A DNA stretch of 64,000 nt from Nostoc sp. C052 (GTDB lineage: Bacteria > Cyanobacteriota > Cyanobacteriia > Cyanobacteriales > Nostocaceae). A model generated the notes under the pieces. It saw only the letters and a program-made list of their open reading frames with translations, was not told where the DNA came from and did not search any database. The position numbers were made by a program, and so were the translations under genes. Of the stretch, positions 36,418 through 44,900 are shown piece after piece (position 1 is the stretch's first letter; each line of letters starts with the position of its first letter). The stretch covers positions 4,708,001 to 4,772,000 of the forward strand of contig NZ_CP040272.1 in assembly GCF_013393905.1 (NCBI RefSeq), read 5' to 3'.

Positions 36418-37137
36418 ATGATCGGTTCTAATGATATTTGGCAACCTGCACCAACAGATTTAACTCTATTACAGGATGAGATTCATGTCTGGCGCATAGA
36501 CCTTAACCAACCAGAATCACAGCTACAAAATTTAACTGCAACTCTTTCCAGTGACGAAATAGCTCGTGCTGAACGATTCTATTTTCCCAAGCATCGACAG
36601 CATTTCATCGCTGGTCGCGGTAGTCTCCGAACTATATTAGGTCGCTATTTGGATATTAAACCGTCACAAGTTCAGTTTAATTATCAACAGCGTGGTAAAC
36701 CAGTATTAGCAGATACATTTGCCGATAGTGGACTGGCGTTTAACTTGTCTCACTCCCAAGATTTGGGTTTGTGTGCGGTGAATTGTACTCGCCCAATTGG
36801 TGTAGACCTAGAATATATTCGTCCGATGTCTGACTTGGAAGCTCTTGCCAAACGGTTCTTTTTACCGAGAGAATATGAAATGTTGCGATCGCTATCTCCC
36901 AACCAACAGCAAGAAGTATTTTTCCGTTACTGGACTTGTAAGGAAGCTTATTTAAAAGCAACTGGAGATGGACTATCCCAGTTAGAGCAAATTGAAGTGT
37001 TGCTGACTCCCACAGAACCAGCCAAGTTACAGATAACTGAAGACTGGAGTCTTTTTGAATTAGTACCTACAAACAATTATGTTGCTGCTGTTGCGGTAGA
37101 GAATTTTGGCTGGGATTTGAAGTGTTGGCAATACTGA
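36418..37137 (+). CDS. hetI: Sfp-type phosphopantetheinyl transferase HetI
   Basis: This 239-residue enzyme transfers the phosphopantetheine arm of CoA to serine of acyl carrier proteins. Motifs: RGKPVLA and FNLSHSQDLGLCAV (108-121); the magnesium site IGVDLE with D130 and E132; and WTCKEAYLKATGDGL with Glu176 and Lys180. It matches HetI of Anabaena, which supplies carrier-protein activation in heterocystous cyanobacteria. Its natural clients here are the two ACPs of HglE and the ACP of HglB. It is convergent with the SDR gene, which matches the hetI arrangement in Anabaena. ATG start; the ribosome site is poor. Confidence 0.93.
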   Translation: MIGSNDIWQPAPTDLTLLQDEIHVWRIDLNQPESQLQNLTATLSSDEIARAERFYFPKHRQHFIAGRGSLRTILGRYLDIKPSQVQFNYQQRGKPVLADTFADSGLAFNLSHSQDLGLCAVNCTRPIGVDLEYIRPMSDLEALAKRFFLPREYEMLRSLSPNQQQEVFFRYWTCKEAYLKATGDGLSQLEQIEVLLTPTEPAKLQITEDWSLFELVPTNNYVAAVAVENFGWDLKCWQY

Positions 37138-37213
37138 TGTTGACTAAGCTCATCTCCTGGGTGAAACAAGAGAAATTTTGCGAACAAATGACCAATGACA
37201 AATGACAACCAGC

Positions 37214-38017
37214 TTACTTATCCTCCTGCATATTTCGCACAATTTTTGTCACCAAGTTTCTAGGTACAAATCTGACGCTTTTTGCAAGTATTGCATTGAG
37301 TAAACCAGGAATGACAATGGTTTGACCCTTCATTAAGGCACGAAAACCAACTTCAGCTACTGTTCGTGCATCCATCATCTTCTTACCCTTGAGCAACTTA
37401 GAGTCAGCCATTCCGGTTCTTTCATGAAAAGCGGATGCGGTTGAGCCTGGGCAAAGAACTGTCACAGTGACACCAGTACCTTCTAACTCATTAGCGATCG
37501 CTTCTGAAAAAGATAAGATATAGGCTTTAGTCGCAAAATAAACTGCCATCAAAGGTCCAGGTTGAAAAGCAGCAGCCGAGGAAACATTTAATATTTTACC
37601 TTCACCTTGTTTTACCATGTGCTTTACAAATAGCTTGCTTAAATGGGTGAGGCACACCAAATTTACCTGTAGCATTTCCAATTCAGTAGCTAGGTCTGTT
37701 TCGTGAAATAATCCATAGATACCAAATCCAGCATTATTTACCAGCACATCAACATTAATATCGGCTTTTTGCAGTTCTGTAAAAACTTCTTCAGGAGCTG
37801 TTGATATAGATAAATCCTTAACAATCGCTTTTACAAAAATTCCAAATTTTTCTTGGAATTTAGCTGCAATTTCTACTAGCTTTGGTCTGTTTCTATCTAC
37901 TAAGACCAAATTGTAATCATGAGCAGCAAAAATACATGCTAACTCGTAGCCAATTCCACCGGCTGCGCCAGTAATAAGAGCAGTTTTTTTGCTCTGTCCT
38001 TGATGTGTTGTGTTCAT
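37214..38017 (-). CDS. SDR-family ketoreductase at the hetN position, lacking RGSGR
   Basis: This 267-residue classical short-chain dehydrogenase has NAD(P)-binding TGAAGGIG (16-23), NNAG (94-97), catalytic Ser146/147, Tyr160 and Lys164 (YFATK) and the PGST loop (190-193). It occupies the place of hetN between hetI and hetM, but it differs from Anabaena HetN as I know it (about 287 residues). At the site where HetN carries the inhibitory pentapeptide RGSGR, this protein has QGEGK (137-141). It is therefore better described as a ketoreductase, perhaps reducing a keto group of the glycolipid aglycone, than as a pattern inhibitor. A stop codon closes the frame just upstream, so no longer form exists. 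No clear ribosome site. Confidence 0.85.
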   Translation of the reverse strand: MNTTHQGQSKKTALITGAAGGIGYELACIFAAHDYNLVLVDRNRPKLVEIAAKFQEKFGIFVKAIVKDLSISTAPEEVFTELQKADINVDVLVNNAGFGIYGLFHETDLATELEMLQVNLVCLTHLSKLFVKHMVKQGEGKILNVSSAAAFQPGPLMAVYFATKAYILSFSEAIANELEGTGVTVTVLCPGSTASAFHERTGMADSKLLKGKKMMDARTVAEVGFRALMKGQTIVIPGLLNAILAKSVRFVPRNLVTKIVRNMQEDK

Positions 38018-38577
38018 GTAAGAATATTAGTGAAATCAATTTGATGAAGCTGCGTTGCATTTACAGTGATTCTTGTTCTAGAATTAAGTACGCGTAATAT
38101 CTCAACCTACAAGAAACATCTTGAGTTATTACCCTTTCAAATGCTTGTGTGATGCCTTGGACAAATGTAGTAGTCCAAACGTAAACTTAGGATTTATGCA
38201 TCGAAGAAGTTAGGCATTAAAGAAGTTTGGTTATTTCAGACTGCTAGCGTTGACTTTTGATTACTCTACACAAGCCAGCAGGCAAAATCAAACTTTTATG
38301 CCTGATACTAACCATTCTATCCTCAATTACTTCTGTCAAGGGGTGAATACTAAAAATTTACATGATTGAGCATAAAAAAACAGGGCAATTATATTGCCGC
38401 TGTTAGTGTATAAGTTGTTGCTGGCATCTGAAATATTGGCTGTTCAGTAGTACTGAGTTTTAAAAAACATCGACTAAATAAAATTATTTTGTAGGGTGCA
38501 TTATGGAAGCAGTAACACACCGAAAGTATCCGGTACAGTGCGTTACCGTTCATAAGACATCCTACGCAAGTTATGAA
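38018..38577. other. Intergenic region between hglB and the SDR gene
   Basis: About 560 bp, upstream of the SDR gene and downstream of hglB. It contains the 75-bp palindromic repeat at 38491-38565 (separate entry). The SDR promoter should be here, but no convincing box is visible outside that repeat. Confidence 0.4.
38491..38565. repeat. MITE-like imperfect palindrome, 75 bp, next to the hglB stop
   Basis: GTAGGGTGCATTATGGAAGC at the left pairs imperfectly with the right end, whose complement reads GTAGGATGTCTTATGAACGG. The type (GTAGGGTGCGTTA...) is a frequent dispersed element of Nostoc-like genomes. It ends 13 bp before the hglB stop codon. Confidence 0.65.
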
Positions 38578-40095
38578 TTACGAAGCGAGATTCAAGAAGC
38601 CGCTTTGAATCAAGTAGGCGGTATAAGTCATAAACAATTGAGAGTCAATGGGAGGACAAGCAATAGAACTACCTGCTAGTGCATGAAGAGTGTCTTGGCA
38701 GCTAATATGGGGTCTTCTAGCTTGCAAGTACAAATCAGGAATAGTCAGTTGTTCATCAGACCAGCGCTCAAGTAAAAATGGTCGCAGAGTATATAAAGGA
38801 TTGTCAGCAGAAGTCACATTATTGATTAACTCTGATTGCCATTTTTCGTAAGGAATCATCTCAACTGAATAACCAAAAGAGCGTATCCACTCAACTAGCA
38901 TTTTCAAAGCAGCGGGTTGGGGATGTTGTAAATTGAAAGCCTTACCTATGGATTCTTTTTGGCGTGATAGATAAACAATGGCTTTACTTACATAGTCAAC
39001 AGGTGACATATCCAACATATAATCTACATCAGGGAAATATCCCATTTGCAGACAGCCCTTGGTCATCAAATTGATAAAGTCATGTGTGTTACAAATACCT
39101 GTTTTGCTATCACCGGAAATCAGCGGTGGTCTGTGGATAGTTACAGGAAGTCCACGGTCACGGGCAATTTTAACTAACTTTTCAGCTACCCATTTAGTTT
39201 GTGAGTAACCAAGATAAATCCCTTCCCAATGATTGAAATCATCCTGTTCTTTGACAACCTTGCCAGCATAAGCAGTAGATTCAAAAACAGCAACACTAGA
39301 AACGTAATGTACAGGCTTGACTTTAATTTGACAAGCTAATCTCAAAACTTCTTGAGTGCCTAAAACATTGGCTGCTTTCAGTGCTGAGTATGGGAAAACA
39401 TAATTCAACAAAGCAGCGCTATGATAAATGGTATCAATATTTGCAGCTAAGATTTGAAACTGTTCTGAACCAATACCTAACAATGGTTGAGATAAATCGC
39501 CGACAATCGGAATAATTCTGGAGGTAAATTCTTCCTGCCAAATAGCATATTGTTCCAGATTTTTTTGGAGTTTGCTTTTGCCTTCCTCGGCATTAGCAGC
39601 ACGCACCAAGCAATAGATATCCGCATTGGTTTCTTGTAGCAATTCCCGGATGATAAAAGCTCCTAAAAAGCCTGTTCCTCCAGTTAAAAAGATGTTCTTG
39701 GGTTCACCTATAGCTACATTCGATGCAGCACCAGGATGGATGGTGGGGTCAAGAACAGCCTCAGCACCTAAATCTAAAACAGAGGGTGCAGCGTTGGCAT
39801 TAGAAGCTACCACCTTTGTATCTTGAATTGGTGAACCTTCTTGCACTTCTTCAGCTAAACGCTGTGAAAGAGCTTCAATATTTGGGTAATGCCACAGCAG
39901 CAATGGAGAGGGTTGAAATCCTAGCAACTTTTCTAAGTTACTTACTAGAATCATTGCTTGGGCTGAATCCAAGCCATAGTTTTCTAAATGTTCTTTGACA
40001 TCGATTTCATCAGTTGCTACGTCTAGCAATTTAGCTAAGTTAGATACCAAAAATATTTGAATATCGTCTGCTGTGAAAGACTGTTTTATAGTCAT
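38578..40095 (-). CDS. hglB: HglB/HetM: ACP fused to a thioester reductase
   Basis: This 505-residue protein has an N-terminal acyl carrier domain (about 8-85) with phosphopantetheine Ser44 in GLDSAQ. A Pro/Ala linker leads to a thioester-reductase domain (about 133-500) with NAD(P)-binding IFLTGGTGFLGAFI (GGTG at 139-142) and the YSQTKW catalytic block. Enzymes of this type release a carrier-bound acyl chain by reduction, here most likely giving the very-long-chain alcohol aglycone of the heterocyst glycolipid (the known role of hetM/hglB mutants' pathway). It starts 2 bp after hglA, with GGAG inside the end of hglA, so translation is coupled. It is the last gene of the hgl operon proper. 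Confidence 0.93.
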   Translation of the reverse strand: MTIKQSFTADDIQIFLVSNLAKLLDVATDEIDVKEHLENYGLDSAQAMILVSNLEKLLGFQPSPLLLWHYPNIEALSQRLAEEVQEGSPIQDTKVVASNANAAPSVLDLGAEAVLDPTIHPGAASNVAIGEPKNIFLTGGTGFLGAFIIRELLQETNADIYCLVRAANAEEGKSKLQKNLEQYAIWQEEFTSRIIPIVGDLSQPLLGIGSEQFQILAANIDTIYHSAALLNYVFPYSALKAANVLGTQEVLRLACQIKVKPVHYVSSVAVFESTAYAGKVVKEQDDFNHWEGIYLGYSQTKWVAEKLVKIARDRGLPVTIHRPPLISGDSKTGICNTHDFINLMTKGCLQMGYFPDVDYMLDMSPVDYVSKAIVYLSRQKESIGKAFNLQHPQPAALKMLVEWIRSFGYSVEMIPYEKWQSELINNVTSADNPLYTLRPFLLERWSDEQLTIPDLYLQARRPHISCQDTLHALAGSSIACPPIDSQLFMTYTAYLIQSGFLNLAS

Positions 40096-40097
40096 TT

Positions 40098-41774
40098 TTA
40101 AATCTCCAACAATGATGTAGAACGAACAGGGTGATACTGACTGTAATAATCGGAAGCTTGCAGCCCTTGAATTTTCAAATTTTGGACACGGTACAAAAAG
40201 GCTGCACCAGTCATAATTTGATTAGCAACATCAACTACACCACGATTATTTGGTTCAGACAGGTAGGAACCGCGTACCCAGTCATTGAAACCGCCCATTG
40301 CCGGGCCACACCAAATTTGATAATCGACTTCTCTACCTTTTTCACCAGAACTAGACCAGCGAGAAGATAATCCTAAATACCAACGGAAAATCAATGCCAT
40401 TTTCAGTTTAGGATTATTGACTGCTTTCCCAAGTTTCTCAGGATTCTTTTGGGATAAATAAGCCGCAGTTCCTTCCCATACTTCGGCAATAGTTTTGCGA
40501 AAAACTTGTTTTTCTAATTTCTGCCTTTCTGCCAAAGGAATCTCTTCAATCGAATCATAAGCGCGATAGAGTTCAAATAATTTCTGCGCTCGCATGGGGA
40601 ACATTGTACCCCGTTTGAGAACTTGCAATTTGACTCCCATTTCAAACATATCTGCTGCTGGGGCCATAATCATATCAGCCATTTCAGCTTGGGCTAGTAA
40701 CTTTTTGGTATGTTCACAAGCCCCAGATTCAACACATGATTGATTAATTGAGCCAGTCATTACATAAGCAGCACCCATCATAAAGGCTGCTAATGCTGAT
40801 TGTGGTGTACCAATTCCCCCTGCAACGCCGATTCTAATGGGTGTTTGATAATGATATTGCGCTTGAATTTCATCTCGCAAGGCAATAATAGAAGGTAACA
40901 CACAAACCAGAGGACGATTATCTGTATGTCCTCCAGAATCAGCCTCGACGGTAATATCATCAGCCATCGGAACTTTGGCTGCAAGGGTTGCTTGTAACTC
41001 AGTAATTAACCCTTGTTCAAGAAGTTCTTTGATTATTCTGGCTGGTGCTGGTTGCAGAAATTTAGTCGCAACTTCTCGGCGAGAAATTTTGGCAATGATT
41101 TTATTTTTGATTTCAATTTGATTGGCGTTATTTAATGCCAATCCCGCAACACGGTAATAAACAATGTTGGGGGTCAAGTCGAGAAATGCAGATGCTTCTA
41201 CTGTTCTCACTTGATATTTCAGGTATAAATCCACTGCGCGGCGTTCACTCGCAGGTTCGTTGGGGCTGTGGATTAAATTAAATGCGTAGGGCCCTTGCGG
41301 TAAAGCTTCTTGAATGCGATTTATGGCTGCTTCCAAACGTTCTGGAGTTAAACCACCTGCACCAAAGGAACTCAAAATTTGCTCTTTTCCGAGTGCAATG
41401 ACCATTTCTTCAGAAGCAATTCCGCCAGCCATTGCGCCGGTAACGTAGGCATATTTCACTCCATGAGAGGAGAGAAAATTGGGATCTCCAAATTGTTGAA
41501 TGCGGATTGGTGCTGCAAATGTCAGCAGTTCTACTTGTGCTGTTGTGCCATTATCACCAGGGGATAAATAACCCTCGTTAGTGACACCGATTTTTCCGGC
41601 AACTTTCACGATGTAGCAAGGTTTATTTAACACCATCAATTTATCTTTGATGGTTTGTTTCTCGAAAGATACAGTTTCTAAAGAACCTTTCCAAACTTGG
41701 TTTTTGTTATGCGACCAAGTGGAGAAGTTAAGACCATTATCGTGTTTACTTAGTACCGTATCTACGGTTGTCAC
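40098..41774 (-). CDS. hglA: HglA: PfaD-like trans-acting enoyl reductase
   Basis: This 558-residue flavoenzyme belongs to the PfaD/2-nitropropane-dioxygenase-like family. Characteristic motifs are VTGAMAGGIASEEMV (111-125), ADSGGHTDN (278-286), IGVAGGIGTP (315-324) and CVESGACEHTK, all parts of a TIM-barrel FMN site. PfaD proteins reduce enoyl groups in trans for PUFA-synthase-type assembly lines, so it would saturate the chain built on HglE, HglD and HglC. The open frame reaches 41 codons further upstream, but that part is translated repeat DNA (CPLRLCGSLTES). The start is the GTG at 41774, preceded by GAGGG with 9-nt spacing. hglB follows after 2 bp. Confidence 0.88.
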   Translation of the reverse strand: MTTVDTVLSKHDNGLNFSTWSHNKNQVWKGSLETVSFEKQTIKDKLMVLNKPCYIVKVAGKIGVTNEGYLSPGDNGTTAQVELLTFAAPIRIQQFGDPNFLSSHGVKYAYVTGAMAGGIASEEMVIALGKEQILSSFGAGGLTPERLEAAINRIQEALPQGPYAFNLIHSPNEPASERRAVDLYLKYQVRTVEASAFLDLTPNIVYYRVAGLALNNANQIEIKNKIIAKISRREVATKFLQPAPARIIKELLEQGLITELQATLAAKVPMADDITVEADSGGHTDNRPLVCVLPSIIALRDEIQAQYHYQTPIRIGVAGGIGTPQSALAAFMMGAAYVMTGSINQSCVESGACEHTKKLLAQAEMADMIMAPAADMFEMGVKLQVLKRGTMFPMRAQKLFELYRAYDSIEEIPLAERQKLEKQVFRKTIAEVWEGTAAYLSQKNPEKLGKAVNNPKLKMALIFRWYLGLSSRWSSSGEKGREVDYQIWCGPAMGGFNDWVRGSYLSEPNNRGVVDVANQIMTGAAFLYRVQNLKIQGLQASDYYSQYHPVRSTSLLEI

Positions 41775-41873
41775 GGTAGTTATCCCTCGGATTATACAAA
41801 CAATGGATGATATGAAGGGTGTGGACTCTGTTAACGAACCGCAGAGGCGCAGAGGGCACAGAGTAAGAGAGTA

Positions 41874-41992
41874 ATACCAATTCTCTGGGAGATGCACGTA
41901 ATAATTTTTAAACGAACCGCGTTCGCGCAGCGTCTCGTTAGAGAAGGACGCGAAGGGTGCGAAGGAAGAGAAGATTTAGAGAGAATTGGTAT
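41874..41992. repeat. MITE-like element, 119 bp, between hglC and hglA
   Basis: Ends ATACCAATTCTCT (41874-41886) and AGAGAATTGGTAT (41980-41992) are perfect 13-bp inverted repeats. The interior contains AACGAACCGC and GGACGCGAAGGGTGCGAAGG, a core shared with the elements flanking hglD. A further repeat with TTAACGAACCGCAGAGGCGC lies next to it at 41831-41872. Confidence 0.85.
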
Positions 41993-41998
41993 GAAATA

Positions 41999-44900
41999 TT
42001 AAGATTCTTCGTTAAGCAAGTTTTGGGCGCAAGCTAGTTGCAATTGAATGATTTCGCTCATTTGCTGACTGTAATCTTGTCTAGCTTGTAAGAAGGCTGT
42101 GTGTGCTTTAGTTATCTTTGAATTATTAGCATTGAGCTTTTGATACTGAGTCTTATTTAAATCGAACATGCTGATGATGCTACTAATTTTTTGAGTTCTG
42201 ATGGGTGGAGAAAAAACAGGAATTGGCTGTCTAATTGCGCTTGACTCAGAAGATTGTAATTGTTCTTTCGGTTCAAAAACGTTATCAATGATATTTTTCG
42301 GTTTTACTTCTTCTGGCTGAGGCAAGATGTTAGGGGAATGACTTTCTTGTTGGATTATGTGGTTGGAAGTGTTAAGATAATCTGTGATTTCAGATTGTTG
42401 GATATTAGGTATATCTGGATGCTGTATTTTGAAGCGATCGCACTTAATATCCTCAACCAAATTTTCAACAAGTTTACGATTTTCTTCGCTCAAAATTGTA
42501 GCAGCGATCGCTTTCCCACCCAAGGTAACTGTTCTCAATGTTGCTTTATTGGAATTAGCCGTTTCTTGAGCTTTACTATACAGTGGTGATAAATCTACAT
42601 TCACCTGATGACTGAGTAGTTTTGCTAATGCTTTAACCATCGAAGCATGGTCATCCATCCCTCTACGATTCAGAGAAACTGTGATATGTTCTTTGTTGCC
42701 AAGAATTTTATCAATCCATCGTGAGCAGACACTACCTGCACCTGCTTCTAGAAATATTTTGACACCATCGCCGTAGACACGATTTACTAATTGCGGAAAA
42801 TCAAGTTCTTGGCACAATCCTTTGGCAATGTTGTGAGCAATGGTATCTCTTTCAAGTGCAACTGGTTGATAATCGGCGGCAGAATAAAACACAATCCCAG
42901 GAAGATTTTGTGATGGTAGGCTGTTTACCTTCTTGATTTCCTCGTACTGCGATCGCATCGCTTCACAATGTATCACATGGTCGAAGGGAGCAGGGAAAGA
43001 ATTACAACCTAAAGTTTGAATCACTCGCTTGCAGGCTGCATCTTCACCAGCGATTAATACTTCTTCTGGTGTGTTGATTTGAGTTAAGTAGACATGATTT
43101 TCATGTTTCAGGCATTCTCTAACTTGCGATGGAGTAGCCATGAGAACATAGGTATTCCAAAAATTGTTGTTTGGTGAATCGGTTAATCCCCAATATTCAC
43201 GCACCGCATTTTTCGGCCCAGATAACTTATCACCAAATAAAGGTGATGAGTTTAAGGTATTACTTCCACCTTCAAAATCACTCCAAACTCCTTGGGCAAC
43301 CATCATGCTAGTTTCACCCAAGCTATACCCAAATACAGATTGCGGCTTGACTTTAAAATCATCTCGGAAAATTGCTGTCATGTATCTAGCAAAGGCGATT
43401 TCACTTTCAAACATTGCCAGTGAATCATCTAACAATTGCTTTTCGAGAGTTTCTAGTTGCCTCGTTGTCAACTTAGGTAAGCTTCTGGGATAAACCAGCT
43501 TTTCAACATCGGCAGCCCGATTGTAAAGATTATTACTTTTTAAATCCTCGAAGACTTTCGGAAATAACCGGAAGACGGTACGACCAATGCCAATATAAGA
43601 ATTGACTGCTGCGGGATAAACATAAGCAACTGCTCCAGTTTTACCCAATGGTTTCGCTGTGAAATAACTACCTAAAGGTGTTTGCCAATCTGTACCGTTT
43701 TCAAAGGCATTATTTACACCTTTGCGGGCAGATTCAATTTCTTTGAGTAAATCTTTTGTGTTACGTCCTGTAATTGATAAGACGTATTTTGGATTAGAAT
43801 GCTGCTCAAAGGTAGCAAATGTCTCGCTGGCGGTAGCTGATAAAGAAGAACTCGCTTCTATGGTATGTTGGAGATTGTTGAGAAGATCGGAGATGGTGGT
43901 GCGATCGCTAACTGCGATCGGAAACAGATGAAAAGGCATTTGTTGCAAATATCTGTTATCGCGCTCCTCTTGGCTGGGTTCCTCCGACAAGATTAAATGG
44001 GCGTAACTGCCATCTATAGCCATGCTATTAATTGCTGCTATTCTGCGTGTACCGCCTTTATCGACAAACCAAGGTCTTGATTCCATCGCCACATAGAAAG
44101 GACTACCTTCCCATACTTGCGGTGTTTTGACACCAGACCATTTCGGGGTGGCGGGAATATACCTGTAATAAAGACAGAGAGCGGTTTTGATTAAGCTAGC
44201 AATTCCCGATGCTGTATAGGTGTGGCCGATATTGGCTTTGACGCTACCTAATGCACAGTGCAGACCATTGCCCACTTTGGGATAAGCTTGGAGTAAACCT
44301 GTGATTTCGGCTTCATCCTCCTGGGGAACGCCACTACCGAAGACTTCCACATAGTTAACTTCTGTGGGTTGAATATCTGCCATCTGGAAGGCTTGTTTGC
44401 AGACATCACTGATAGCTGAAGCATCAGGTTTTACCAAAGCGTCACTCAAAGTAGAATTACCTTGTGCGAAACTCATGGCATCAATTACTGCATAGATGCG
44501 TTCATTATCTTCCTTAGCAGCTTCGTAGCGCTTGAGGACGACAGCACCAGCACCTTCGCCAACTGTCCAGCCATTAGCTTGTTGGTCATAACCCAAGGTA
44601 TTGACACCCGTATTAATTGGTGCAAATTGGCTGCGGAATAAGACATTTTCCACACCGCCGGCTAAATCTACTGCACCCACAACGACTGCATCAACTTCTC
44701 CCGTAGCAAGTAGCATTTGGGCAACTTCCAACGCTTTGAGGGCGGAATTTTCGCCAGCGCTGACGGTGAATGCAGGGCCAGTGAAATTCCATAAAGCTGA
44801 AATCCGACTCGCCATGATGTTGGCGATGTGACTCACATATTCGCCGATTTCTACAGGTTGATGAATGCTATCTTTAACAATGGTTTCCAGTTGGGAAAGC

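Noticed and set aside
38533..38546. GTACAGTGCGTTAC, an exact GTA-N8-TAC box upstream of the SDR gene
   Set aside because: It lies wholly inside a dispersed 75-bp palindromic repeat, about 515 bp from the gene and with no -10 at the right distance. It is best explained as repeat sequence.
41775..41897. 41 extra N-terminal codons of hglA
   Set aside because: They are translated from repeat DNA (CPLRLCGSLTES type), and a GTG with GAGGG just upstream marks the real start at 41774.
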